Positions 7,562 through 15,708 are shown, counted from the first letter of the stretch. The stretch is DNA of 18,378 nucleotides from Burkholderiales bacterium (GCA_026461645.1 JAPJMP010000062.1:1-18378); one strand, 5' to 3'. Notes: a model not told the origin generated them from the letters alone. Numbers and translations: made by a program.

Positions 7562-7963
7562 ATGAAAAAACTCTTATTAACAATGCTATTTACAAAGGTG
7601 GTACTAGCTGTACCATCTAATTGTGCTCCAATATCCCCAGACCCGGCTAGTGTCAAAGGATTAATAGTAACTGGCGAAGGTGCGTTAGCTACGATGACTG
7701 GTTTGATAAGCAGATTAGGTACAAATTCTATTCCCGGGCTTTGTGTTCCAGTCCCACCAACCGACCCAACGCAATTAGCTTTATGCTCTTCGATGATTGG
7801 CTCTTATGCTGCTGCGGTGGTAACTATTTCTGTACCGTGTACAGTAGACATGTCCTTAGAGCCATCGTATCTGGTTAATCCCTATGACCCATGCAAATTT
7901 GTAGTAAGTGGCATGGTAGGTGCTGGGGCATTTTGCCCGCTATCTGCATTTAAACCTTATTAA
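7562..7963 (+). CDS. Unknown secreted protein with six cysteines
   Basis: A 133-residue protein of unknown function. Residues 1-16 look like a signal peptide (MKKLLLTMLFTKVVLA|VP). The predicted mature part has six Cys (NCAP, GLCVP, ALCSS, VPCTV, DPCKF, FCPL), an even number that suggests disulphides in the periplasm. It is rich in Pro and small residues and has hydrophobic patches (YAAAVVTISV; VVSGMVGAGAF) that might insert in or lie against a membrane. It starts 3 nt after the VirB9 gene with no strong ribosome binding site, so coupled translation is likely. It could be a small core or pilus accessory, possibly filling the VirB7 slot, but no family is recognised. Confidence 0.65.
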   Translation: MKKLLLTMLFTKVVLAVPSNCAPISPDPASVKGLIVTGEGALATMTGLISRLGTNSIPGLCVPVPPTDPTQLALCSSMIGSYAAAVVTISVPCTVDMSLEPSYLVNPYDPCKFVVSGMVGAGAFCPLSAFKPY

Positions 7964-7981
7964 TTTATAACAGGAGACATC

Positions 7982-8155
7982 ATGGATAAATTTGAAAAAA
8001 GAAAGCTTATTAATGAGCTGGCCGACAGATACCTTGAAAATGCTCGTAGTTACAGTCAGGTCAATAATGAAATTAGAGAACAATTAAAGAAAATTGGGGT
8101 ATCTATATGCACACTATGGTTTATTGCACGTTTGAGAAATAAGGAGGAGCAATGA
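7982..8155 (+). CDS. Unknown 57-residue protein
   Basis: A short but well-signalled gene: AGGAGA lies just upstream of the ATG, and its stop overlaps the next start (ATGA at 8152-8155). The protein is highly charged and helical at the N-terminus (MDKFEKRKLINELADRYLEN) and ends with a hydrophobic patch (VSICTLWFIARL) and KEEQ. The pattern SYSQVNNEIREQLKKIGVS could be a helix-turn-helix, so a small DNA-binding or protein-binding adaptor is possible. No family is recognised. The position, between a secreted unknown and the VirB5 gene inside the transfer cluster, suggests it is expressed with them. Confidence 0.6.
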   Translation: MDKFEKRKLINELADRYLENARSYSQVNNEIREQLKKIGVSICTLWFIARLRNKEEQ

Positions 8156-8718
8156 AAAAATTATTTATTCCGTTATTTATCACTTACATGTCGGCTTTTG
8201 CAGTTGTACCAACTATTGACGTAAATCAGGAAGCACAGGATACAACAACTACTCTTAGTTATGCTGCGCAAATACCCGGCTACCTTAATCAAATGAATTC
8301 GGCAATGAATGCAGCCCAGCAAGTAACTGCTCTTAAAGGGCTGCAACAAGTGTCTGGTGCAGGCCAGACATTATGCCAGCTATGTGATGCCAAGCAATTG
8401 AACACTATGCAAAATTATGTAGACCAGGTTAATGGTGATCTTTGCAGTCAATTTTCTTATGCAATGTCAAATATTACTGGTAGTAATAAAGCTATTACAA
8501 GTTTACAAGGTGTAATGGCTGCCTTTGCTACAAACCCTAAGGCAGCAGCGCTGGCACTACAACAGGCCTCAGTTGCAACTCAATCTGCTACTCAAAATAC
8601 CTTGGCACAGATTCAAATGCTCGAGGCTCAAAAATCCCAAAAGCAATTAGCTGAGGATAGGTATGCTAAAGCAGCTCAAAGTAGTATGCAGGGCAGTGTT
8701 GCTGGTTCTAAGTGGTGA
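8152..8718 (+). CDS. VirB5/TrbJ-like minor pilus protein
   Basis: A 188-residue secreted helical protein. Residues 1-17 form a signal peptide (MKKLFIPLFITYMSAFA|VV). The mature part is Ala/Gln-rich and predicted to be long helices, with the middle carrying QTLCQLCDAKQ (a CxxC) and a third Cys in GDLCSQF. The C-terminal helix (LAQIQMLEAQKSQKQLAEDRYAK) resembles the end of TrbJ/VirB5 proteins. VirB5 sits at the pilus tip or base and assists recipient contact. Gene order directly before the VirB6/TrbL gene, as trbJ-K-L in IncP, supports the call. It is translationally coupled to the 57-residue gene through ATGA. Sequence identity in this family is low, so the call leans on topology and order. 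Confidence 0.7.
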   Translation: MKKLFIPLFITYMSAFAVVPTIDVNQEAQDTTTTLSYAAQIPGYLNQMNSAMNAAQQVTALKGLQQVSGAGQTLCQLCDAKQLNTMQNYVDQVNGDLCSQFSYAMSNITGSNKAITSLQGVMAAFATNPKAAALALQQASVATQSATQNTLAQIQMLEAQKSQKQLAEDRYAKAAQSSMQGSVAGSKW

Positions 8719-8722
8719 AATT

Positions 8723-9895
8723 ATGTCTAAACTAAAGTTTTTTTTAATCCTAATGGCTATAGTCGGGGTAAGTTATGCAGGAACTACGTGTAGCATGGTA
8801 CCGGGAGGTACATTAGACCAGTTTCAGCAGAATTTTTATAATTTATCGCGTAACTTTACAACCAATATTCTACCTAAAGTTCAGAAAATTTATTGGATGC
8901 TATGGGCGTTATGGGGAGGGTATGAGCTTGCGTTTGAAAAAATTGCCGGGCTTCGTATAGATAAATTATTAATCTGGTGGTTTGTAAGGCTCATAACAGC
9001 AACTATCATCTATCACATATTTTTGAATCCAAGTTTTTACATTGGAGTTATTAAGTTTGGGGCAAGTTTTGGTGCTTTAATGGGCGGTTTTACAATTGAC
9101 CCAAGTAGCGCATCGTTATTAGGCAATTTTACCCCTTCGGCAATAATGGGAATTAATAGCTGTGTAGCAACTGCGGTAGATAATGCTTCAAAAACGCTAG
9201 GTTCGTTTGAGGTTTTGCGACCTTTACAGTTATTAATTTTACAGATGTTATTCTATGTAATTACTACGGTTGCTGCTTTATATGTTTTATATTTATCAAT
9301 AAGAATGTGGCTATGTTTATTTGCCGGGTTCGTTAATACTATGTTTGCGGGTAGTCGTTGGACTATTGGTTGGTGGCAAGCTTATTTAGCTACAGTTATG
9401 AAGTATGCGCTTGAATTAATGTTTACCGCAGCATTATTTGGTACCGTGTATCAGCAAATGGATATGGTTGTAGCTAAGTTGAGCGCTGCTAGTGCTGATA
9501 TTTTAGCCAATTACGGTGATTACCTTGTGGCTCTGGCCAATACGGCCATTCTTACAGTATTGATGTTTATAATCCCTCAAAAATTAGCCAGCGACTTAGG
9601 AAGTGGTTTTGGCTCTACTGTAATTGATATTGGTGGTGAAATGGTTAAGGGGGCACAACGGATTATTTCATCTTCTGGTGGCGGGGGCGGTGGAGGAGGT
9701 AATAATACCCCAATGCCTATGCCACAAAATCCAAGTGGCGGAGGGGCTACAGGTGGGGGCGGTGTAGGTGGTGGTTCCGGTGGCGCTAATACCACGGTTA
9801 AATCCTCGGATTTGGCACAGACAGCAACTAAGGCTGCTGGAAACGCAGCAACAGGTCAAAATTGGAAAACAGCAGTTGATGCTGTCAAAAAGTAA
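8723..9895 (+). CDS. Polytopic inner-membrane protein VirB6/TrbL
   Basis: A 390-residue multi-span membrane protein of the inner-membrane platform through which substrates pass. Residues 1-17 are a signal-like helix, followed by a short periplasmic loop with one Cys and several membrane helices: about 55-70 (YWMLWALWGGYEL), 80-100, 104-125, 167-200, 198-218 and 270-287. Conserved VirB6-style features include the Trp-rich first span and the RMWLCLFAGFVNTMFAG stretch. After about residue 318 comes a Gly-run low-complexity tail (up to eight consecutive Gly, then PMPMPQNPSGGG), a trait also seen in TrbL proteins. The start at 8723 follows the VirB5 stop by 4 nt; an upstream ATG at 8663 lies inside that gene. 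Confidence 0.87.
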   Translation: MSKLKFFLILMAIVGVSYAGTTCSMVPGGTLDQFQQNFYNLSRNFTTNILPKVQKIYWMLWALWGGYELAFEKIAGLRIDKLLIWWFVRLITATIIYHIFLNPSFYIGVIKFGASFGALMGGFTIDPSSASLLGNFTPSAIMGINSCVATAVDNASKTLGSFEVLRPLQLLILQMLFYVITTVAALYVLYLSIRMWLCLFAGFVNTMFAGSRWTIGWWQAYLATVMKYALELMFTAALFGTVYQQMDMVVAKLSAASADILANYGDYLVALANTAILTVLMFIIPQKLASDLGSGFGSTVIDIGGEMVKGAQRIISSSGGGGGGGGNNTPMPMPQNPSGGGATGGGGVGGGSGGANTTVKSSDLAQTATKAAGNAATGQNWKTAVDAVKK

Positions 9896-9913
9896 AAAGA
9901 AGGAGAGTAAATC

Positions 9914-10252
9914 ATGAAAAAGCACTTATTAATTATATTAGCCGGAGTTGCATTATTTGGTTGTGAAAAATCAACCAGCACAAATCAATATGTAGGCACT
10001 TGGCGCAATGCCAACGCTACTGATCAAACTTTAACTATCACTAATAATGATGGTGGGGTTGGATACTCTGTTACCAGAGCACTACCAACACGGACTATAG
10101 AAACGTTCCCGGCTATCGCTGATGGTAATACCCTTGTGGTGAATCAACAAATAGCCAGCACTGTAATTCATATGCAAGGCGATAAGCTATTTGCAAAGCT
10201 TATACCGAATTGCTATCAGGAAAATTGTAACACTTGGACTAAAGTTAAATAA
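9914..10252 (+). CDS. Small predicted lipoprotein
   Basis: A 112-residue lipoprotein with a good ribosome binding site (AAGGAGAG). The signal ends in lipobox LFGC, giving lipidated Cys17. The mature domain (YVGTWRNANATDQTLTITNN; TVIHMQGDKLFAKL; CYQENCNTW) looks like a small beta-rich fold of the lipocalin-like/THAP4-like kind ('G.W......LTI....'), with two further Cys that may pair. In IncP-type clusters the gene beside trbL often encodes a lipoprotein (TrbH) or entry exclusion protein (TrbK lies near trbJ). Either a VirB7-like anchor or surface exclusion is possible; the sequence does not decide. Confidence 0.65.
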   Translation: MKKHLLIILAGVALFGCEKSTSTNQYVGTWRNANATDQTLTITNNDGGVGYSVTRALPTRTIETFPAIADGNTLVVNQQIASTVIHMQGDKLFAKLIPNCYQENCNTWTKVK

Positions 10253-10272
10253 ACTAAATTAGGAGAATCATC

Positions 10273-10644
10273 ATGCTAAAAAGTATTGTTTTAATTGGTA
10301 ATGCAAAAGAAGTACCAAATAGCGTCAAAGGTAATGAGGGCAAAGAGTTTGTGACGCTTGATCTCGCAGTAACTATTAAGTCCAAAGGTAAAGAGTCTAC
10401 AGATTGGATAGAGTTAATTTGTAATGGATTTTGGGCAGATTTTGCCAAAAAATATATTAAGGCTGGCAGTAGGTTATTTATTGATGGTACGCCTAAATTT
10501 GGTGCGTATCTGGCTAAGGATGGAACCGCCAAACCAGCAACCAAAGTATATGTTAGGGAAATGAGGTTACTCAACTGGATAGAAGGCAAAGATAATGAGC
10601 CTATTGATGTTGATACTAACGTTGATGAGGTACATAATGGCTAA
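10273..10644 (+). CDS. ssb: Single-stranded DNA-binding protein (plasmid SSB)
   Basis: A 123-residue OB-fold protein. The order of elements follows bacterial SSB: N-terminal strand LKSIVLIGNAKEVPNS, middle strands (FVTLDLAVTIKSK; TDWIELICNGFWADFAKKYI), then IKAGSRLFIDGTPKFGAYLA and VYVREMRLL. It would coat single-stranded plasmid DNA during transfer or replication, in donor or recipient. The C-terminal tail is acidic (NEPIDVDTNVDEV) but lacks the DDDIPF-like tip that recruits host repair proteins. IncP plasmids also carry ssb, but next to trfA; here it lies inside the mating-pair genes. AGGAG lies 7 nt upstream. The end overlaps the VirB11 gene by 8 bp. Confidence 0.85.
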   Translation: MLKSIVLIGNAKEVPNSVKGNEGKEFVTLDLAVTIKSKGKESTDWIELICNGFWADFAKKYIKAGSRLFIDGTPKFGAYLAKDGTAKPATKVYVREMRLLNWIEGKDNEPIDVDTNVDEVHNG

Positions 10645-12187
10645 GAAAGAAATGGATAGCGCCCAAATATTACGTCATCTTGAAGATGATATGGGCGACC
10701 TGTTGGGGTTATTTGATATTCCAGATGTTTACGAAATTATGCTAAATGCTTTTAGGCGGGCTGATGGCATGTATGAAGGGCATATTTGGTATGAACAGGC
10801 TGGCAAGGGGATGGTAAGGCTTATTAATACCGAAGAAGTAGGCTTAAGGAATTATCCAATACCAAACATTGGTGATAAGGTTTTTGTTAAGTATCTGGAC
10901 AAAGACTCAGAGCGTATAATATTAAATCATCATGTCATACCAGCTAACAACGAAGCTAGGTACAACAAGGAAGTTTGCGAAGCCGTAGGGATGCTTTTAA
11001 AGCATTCCTTGAATATCGACAGCGAAAACATTTTTTTGGAGCAGGAAGAGCATTACAGGTTGTGTGAATTTACAGATTACATATCAGAAGCCTGTTTTTA
11101 TGGTCATAAAGAACCTATACCAGAGGAAGATTTTAAAGATTTAAGTATTCTGATTGATAAGGTAAATAAGAAGTTATCACGCCTGATACATATTTACTTT
11201 AGGGTTGAGATTGTTACGATTACCAAAGAAAATATTATTAGCTACAGGCAGCCTAAACACTTGGTAGTTAAAGAGTTTGTCAAGATGACAGAGTCCAAGG
11301 CTCATCAAATAATGAATATATTGGCGGCGGCTAACAGTATGCATTTTCATGCTAAGGAGCCAAGATTAGAATGTGCAATACCATTTTATCACCACAGGTT
11401 TACCGGGCAAATCCCTCCATTTGTAAAATTTCCGTCTTTTACTATTCGTAAGCATAGCTCAAAAGTATTTACGCTTGATGAGTATGTTGCAGCTGGCATT
11501 ATGCCACAGGTTGTTGCTGATACGATAAGGGAACTAATGCAGCGTGGTTGTAATATTTTAATAGCTGGTGGGGTTGGTTCAGGCAAGACGACATTACTTA
11601 ATGCTTTACTGTGGGAGTTAGCGTGGATACACCCAGAAGCTTTAAACCGAGTCGGAATTATTGAGGATACACCGGAAGTACAAAACCCAATAGATAATGC
11701 TTTTGAATTTGCACAAACTAATGAGGTAGGTATGGACGATGCTTTAAAAAGTGGGCAAAGAAGTCGCCCCAATTCAATAATTGTTGGGGAAGTCCGGGGT
11801 AAAGAGGGTTATACATTATTTAAAGCTATGCTAACTGGGCAAAAAAACTGTATGGGTACTATACATGCCAATGGTGCGATTGAGGCTGCTTTTAGATTCG
11901 AGCAATGTATTAAAGAACATCAGGACTGTAGAGATATGCCTGTACAGAGAGATCAAATATCAATGGCACTTAATGCTGTAATATCAATTCAAAGAACTAC
12001 GGTTAGGATAACAAATAAAGCAGGGCATAATGAAAATGTCGTACGGCGCAAAGTTACCGCACTCATGGAAATAACGGGATATGACCCTAAGCATAATCTT
12101 TATGAATGGATTCCTTACTATCTTGATAAAGAAGCTATATTAGAACAGGCTACGCCAGCTATAGAAAAATTAAGCAAATATCAATGA
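10637..12187 (+). CDS. VirB11/TrbB secretion ATPase with N-terminal insertion
   Basis: A 516-residue hexameric traffic ATPase that switches the channel between pilus assembly and DNA transfer. The ATPase half is intact: Walker A GGVGSGKTT (Lys317), Asp box IIEDTPE, Walker B-like SIIVGEVRG (Glu385) and His box GTIHANG (His410). TrbB signatures FTIRKHSSKVFTLDEYVAAG precede the P-loop. VirB11/TrbB proteins are usually about 320-350 residues; here the opening LLGLFDIPDVYEIMLNA matches the TrbB N-terminus, but about 145 extra residues (roughly 70-215) separate it from the rest of the N-terminal domain. GAGG sits 6 nt before the chosen ATG; the ATG at 10595 lies inside ssb. The stop overlaps the TraF start (ATGA). 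Confidence 0.93.
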   Translation: MAKKEMDSAQILRHLEDDMGDLLGLFDIPDVYEIMLNAFRRADGMYEGHIWYEQAGKGMVRLINTEEVGLRNYPIPNIGDKVFVKYLDKDSERIILNHHVIPANNEARYNKEVCEAVGMLLKHSLNIDSENIFLEQEEHYRLCEFTDYISEACFYGHKEPIPEEDFKDLSILIDKVNKKLSRLIHIYFRVEIVTITKENIISYRQPKHLVVKEFVKMTESKAHQIMNILAAANSMHFHAKEPRLECAIPFYHHRFTGQIPPFVKFPSFTIRKHSSKVFTLDEYVAAGIMPQVVADTIRELMQRGCNILIAGGVGSGKTTLLNALLWELAWIHPEALNRVGIIEDTPEVQNPIDNAFEFAQTNEVGMDDALKSGQRSRPNSIIVGEVRGKEGYTLFKAMLTGQKNCMGTIHANGAIEAAFRFEQCIKEHQDCRDMPVQRDQISMALNAVISIQRTTVRITNKAGHNENVVRRKVTALMEITGYDPKHNLYEWIPYYLDKEAILEQATPAIEKLSKYQ

Positions 12188-12735
12188 TTAAATTTATAAA
12201 GTATGTAATTTTGCCATTATGGTTTACGTATATGATGGTTTTTATGCTTGAAAACATTGTGTACTATAACCCGAGTGTTTCAGAACCACTGGGATATTAT
12301 CTGGCTCTCCCGGGCTTAAAATACCAAAAAGGCGATGTTGTATTAATTTGTATCATAGATGATAAATATAAATTGGTTTTTAATCAGCTTGGGTTAATTG
12401 ATGATGGAAGTTGTGATAATGGGCTTCCTCATATATTAAAAACGATTGCAGCCAGTAAAGGAGACGTTATCCGGGTTGCTGAGTCTGGTATTTTTATAAA
12501 TGATAAATACCAGCGCAATAGCGCCCAATTCCAAGAGGGTAATGGAGTTAATTTGTACCCTTTGCCTGTTGGATGGTCACATAAATTAAAAGCTGATGAA
12601 TTCTTTTTGCTTGGGAATAGCTTGCATTCAGTCGATTCCAGATATTTCGGAATTGTGACCCGGAAGAACGTTTACCGCCGGGCTATTTTTATTTTCAGTA
12701 ACAACAAAAACCTTAGTGTCAGGGAGGCATTATGA
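12184..12735 (+). CDS. traF: TraF-type S26 peptidase (pilin maturation)
   Basis: A 183-residue membrane-anchored signal peptidase-like enzyme. In RP4, TraF trims and cyclises the TrbC pilin. Here a single N-terminal membrane helix (about 7-27) precedes the box YNPSVSEPLGYY with predicted nucleophile Ser33. The general base is Lys86 in HILKTIAASKGDVI, and the family box D is FFLLGNSLHSVDSRYFGIV. The S-x-P-x-G-Y-Y wording is that of TraF rather than the host LepB (which has SM at this spot). Two Cys (56 and 77) occur between the catalytic residues. The gene is coupled by ATGA at both ends, to VirB11 before and to the next gene after. Confidence 0.87.
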   Translation: MIKFIKYVILPLWFTYMMVFMLENIVYYNPSVSEPLGYYLALPGLKYQKGDVVLICIIDDKYKLVFNQLGLIDDGSCDNGLPHILKTIAASKGDVIRVAESGIFINDKYQRNSAQFQEGNGVNLYPLPVGWSHKLKADEFFLLGNSLHSVDSRYFGIVTRKNVYRRAIFIFSNNKNLSVREAL

Positions 12736-13487
12736 AAAAAATACTAATTCTAATAATTGCGGGGCTTTCAACAAGTGCTTATGCAGTAAAAGCTAGAATA
12801 AGTCCGGGTATTACTGTCAATAACACTGTAAATGGAGTTGTTGAATCAGGAAATTGGTTTAATATGAAATTACAGGATGATATTACTCCGCAGATTGGAG
12901 CTCAGGAATATACGGCAAAGATTGTAGCCCCAATATTTGATAAGACACAAACTCAAGTATTAATACCCGCTAATTCAATAGTAAAAGGTAAGTATGTTAA
13001 TGATGGTAATAGTTGCTATTTTACGGCGGATACCATCAATTTTAAAGACACCCAGATAGATTTAAAATCTGGTGCATATACAGCTATTGATGCTGCACTG
13101 CCAAATTTACCAGAATGTAGCGCAAATACGAGCTATTTTAGTGGGCAATTATTAATATTTCAGTCCAAAGTGGCGATACCAAACCTAAATATAGTTCAGA
13201 GAATGAAGCCAGAACACTTTAAGGTTTCGGCAGATTCTTATGTACAGGCGGTTAAAACAAATGATTACTCAATCTCTAATTTAACTAAGTACGTTAATGG
13301 TTTTGTACAGGCAACCATCAAAATCAATAGTGACGGGTTAGATATAAGTAAATTAGTACCTATCTATTATGATGATTATGGAATTCCTCATAATCTTAAT
13401 TACGTAGCAATACCAGTAGCGAGAGACGTTTACGAATACCGCATGTATTCTAGCAGCGATAATTTTGGGTTTGGAGTAATGGAGTAA
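12732..13487 (+). CDS. Secreted protein with VirB10-like beta domain
   Basis: A 251-residue predicted periplasmic protein. Residues 1-18 are a signal peptide (MKKILILIIAGLSTSAYA|VK). The middle region (EYTAKIVAPIFDKTQT followed by VLIPANSIVKGKYV) resembles the conserved VirB10/TrbI strand pair 'V.D.....LIPAGS.V.G.Y' seen in the true VirB10 of this window. The transmembrane anchor and the helical pore-forming antenna are not seen. Two Cys (SCYF, PECS) may pair. The C-terminal half (residues about 150-251) is beta-rich and unrecognised. It may be an accessory that interacts with the core ring or a diverged VirB10 remnant. It is coupled to TraF by ATGA and followed 4 nt later by the coupling protein. 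Confidence 0.6.
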   Translation: MKKILILIIAGLSTSAYAVKARISPGITVNNTVNGVVESGNWFNMKLQDDITPQIGAQEYTAKIVAPIFDKTQTQVLIPANSIVKGKYVNDGNSCYFTADTINFKDTQIDLKSGAYTAIDAALPNLPECSANTSYFSGQLLIFQSKVAIPNLNIVQRMKPEHFKVSADSYVQAVKTNDYSISNLTKYVNGFVQATIKINSDGLDISKLVPIYYDDYGIPHNLNYVAIPVARDVYEYRMYSSSDNFGFGVME

Positions 13488-13491
13488 CGTT

Positions 13492-15684
13492 ATGCTATCA
13501 AATTCTAAATTACCGCCGTTTAAATGGGCAATTGTCTATATCAATAGATTTATTCCGCTATTGCTATTGTTTGCTATCTTCATGCAGTTATTAGTGCCTG
13601 CTTTTGGTGAGGGCGGTAAGCATATAAGAAACTTAGTTAGTTATTTGTTAGTGGTTTTAGTCAGTTTTGGGATTAAAGAAATACTTTATCAAGGCAGGGA
13701 ACAGATTTATAAACTGGGTGAGAGCCGATTTTTTCTATATATAGCTATATTCTATTTTTCATGGTTATTAAATATATTTTTCCTCCATGATTTTAATGTT
13801 AGGCCTGCTGACATAGGGGTTAAAGCAATATTGGATAATGTTGTCAGTTATAGCGTAACTCAATACATGGATTTAGGGCTACTGGTTTTTAGTCCTGCAT
13901 TGGCTACCATTTGGTATATCTGCGATGTAGAATTAGACCGTGCTAAACGCCGGGATATGGACATCAAGGCGTTACTTATTAATTCTGATGATATAAAGCA
14001 TTGGAAACAGCCTCTTGTTGAGATTGCATCATACTTCTTTATCTTCGTTATAAGCTTTTACTATATACCTCTAGGCATTTTTTGCCTTGTGAGTTTCTTA
14101 ATTTTAAGTTTAATGCCTAAGTTATATCGCCAATGGGCAAATTTAGCTATTGGTATAGTATTACTGGCATTAGGAATGAAATTTGATCTAAATGTTATAA
14201 ATTCTGCGTATGCATGGCTCAGTTTTGGGAAGCATAACGGCTGGTTAATTATGCTAAAAAAAGAGTTTATGTTGGCTCCGATAGGTCATGGCATTACATT
14301 AGTCGCTTCATTTTACTATTTAATAGCCGCATTTGCAGAAATCAGGCTGTCACAATTAGATTTAAGAAATATGGACAAAGTATCTGCCAAGCAAGCTATT
14401 AATAAATCTCATGATGGGGAGATTGAGTTTGGCTTTAGGGAAGATACAGGGCGACCAATCTACTTAACTGATGATGAATATAACTATCATGCCTTATATT
14501 TGGGTACAACCGGAGCAGGGAAAACAACCGCTATCCTAAACAATATTGAACATTGTGCAAAGTTAGGGATACCCTGTATCGAACTTGATGGTAAGGGTAG
14601 TCCAGACTTGCCGGAAAAGATTAAGCAAATAGCGGATAAGTATGGTCGTACATTTAAACTATTTACGTTAAAACCTGAATCAATAAGAGGCGAACTAGCT
14701 AAATGCCTGGCTGCTTATCATCCATTCTCAACGGGAACATTTACCGAATTTAAAAATCGCATTATGAGCCTGTTTAGTGCTGCGGAAGGGCGAGGGCAGC
14801 AGCATTATGTAATTGGTGAGGAGAATGCAATTAATACTGTTCTAGCAGTACTACAGAAGTCTGGTAAAGATTTTGATTTATATACGCTGTATGAAGTTAT
14901 TCAAGATATAGATATATTAAAAGCATTGGCTAACGAAACAGGTGACAGACTATTAATGAATGAAGTCGAGCTACTTGATGATGAGAAGATTGGAGATGTT
15001 GGAAAAATCCTTAAGCTATTCATTTTAAGCAGCTTCGGGCACCTATTTAATACTAAAGCATGTTCGGAGGTGATTAAGCTACAGGAAAGTATCATAAATA
15101 ATGAAATAGTGTTATTTATGTTCGATAGCTCAACGTATAAGGAAGATACTAAGAAAATAGCCAAGCTTGTTATTAATGATATTAATAGTGCTTTTTCTAC
15201 TATGATGGACAGCACCGGGGTGATCAAGAAGTGCTATTGCATTTTTGATGAGTTTGCCAGTTATGCAAGTAGTAATTTAAGCGATACCCTGACATTGCAC
15301 AGGTCAAATGGTATGCACGCTATCGTAGGCACTCAGGGATTAGAAACAGTATCTCTGGCCAACTCGGAAAGTGCTAGGGTAGCTGAGGAGCTGGTAGCAT
15401 GTTGTGGTACATTTTTAATATTACAGTTGCAACATGAGAAAGATATTGAAAGAGTGGCTAATCTGATGGGCACTCGCGAAACATATGAAGTTACTCGACA
15501 AATAGACATATCGGAAGGGCAGGGTGCAACAGGAATGGGAAGCTCTAAAGTTGTGAATGAATATGTTGTACACCCATCTGAAATAAGGAAACTAAAAGGG
15601 CGTGATGGCTCAGGGATTTTGTACCGTAAATCATTTGGACAAGACCCTTTTAAAATCATAATTAGACGGATTAAATTTGAATAA
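13492..15684 (+). CDS. VirD4/TraG-like coupling ATPase with polytopic membrane domain
   Basis: A 730-residue coupling protein that would recruit the relaxase-DNA complex and pump it into the channel. The ATPase domain is intact: Walker A GTTGAGKTT (Lys344), a following IELDGKGSPDLPEK stretch, Walker B CIFDEFASYA (Asp586-Glu587) and the motif HAIVGTQGLE. The first 320 residues hold about seven or eight hydrophobic segments (near 12-36, 47-65, 79-98, 124-143, 178-209, 218-232, 263-285). VirD4, TraD and TrwB usually have two. The start at 13492 has GGAG about 9 nt upstream. It is the last gene of the transfer cluster; a rep promoter follows in the short gap. Confidence 0.92.
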   Translation: MLSNSKLPPFKWAIVYINRFIPLLLLFAIFMQLLVPAFGEGGKHIRNLVSYLLVVLVSFGIKEILYQGREQIYKLGESRFFLYIAIFYFSWLLNIFFLHDFNVRPADIGVKAILDNVVSYSVTQYMDLGLLVFSPALATIWYICDVELDRAKRRDMDIKALLINSDDIKHWKQPLVEIASYFFIFVISFYYIPLGIFCLVSFLILSLMPKLYRQWANLAIGIVLLALGMKFDLNVINSAYAWLSFGKHNGWLIMLKKEFMLAPIGHGITLVASFYYLIAAFAEIRLSQLDLRNMDKVSAKQAINKSHDGEIEFGFREDTGRPIYLTDDEYNYHALYLGTTGAGKTTAILNNIEHCAKLGIPCIELDGKGSPDLPEKIKQIADKYGRTFKLFTLKPESIRGELAKCLAAYHPFSTGTFTEFKNRIMSLFSAAEGRGQQHYVIGEENAINTVLAVLQKSGKDFDLYTLYEVIQDIDILKALANETGDRLLMNEVELLDDEKIGDVGKILKLFILSSFGHLFNTKACSEVIKLQESIINNEIVLFMFDSSTYKEDTKKIAKLVINDINSAFSTMMDSTGVIKKCYCIFDEFASYASSNLSDTLTLHRSNGMHAIVGTQGLETVSLANSESARVAEELVACCGTFLILQLQHEKDIERVANLMGTRETYEVTRQIDISEGQGATGMGSSKVVNEYVVHPSEIRKLKGRDGSGILYRKSFGQDPFKIIIRRIKFE

Positions 15685-15708
15685 TATTAACCTAAATAAC
15701 CAAAATAA

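Noticed and set aside
9577..9925. Two minus-strand frames rich in Pro or Cys opposite the VirB6 tail
   Set aside because: They are complements of the Gly-run tail codons of the VirB6/TrbL gene and have no start signals.
10254..10589. Minus-strand frame opposite ssb
   Set aside because: Antisense shadow of a well-supported OB-fold gene.
11389..11772. 127-codon minus-strand frame inside VirB11
   Set aside because: Opposes a strongly conserved ATPase domain; no recognisable features of its own.
14901..15659. Two minus-strand 108-codon frames in the coupling protein gene
   Set aside because: Antisense shadows over the conserved ATPase domain.
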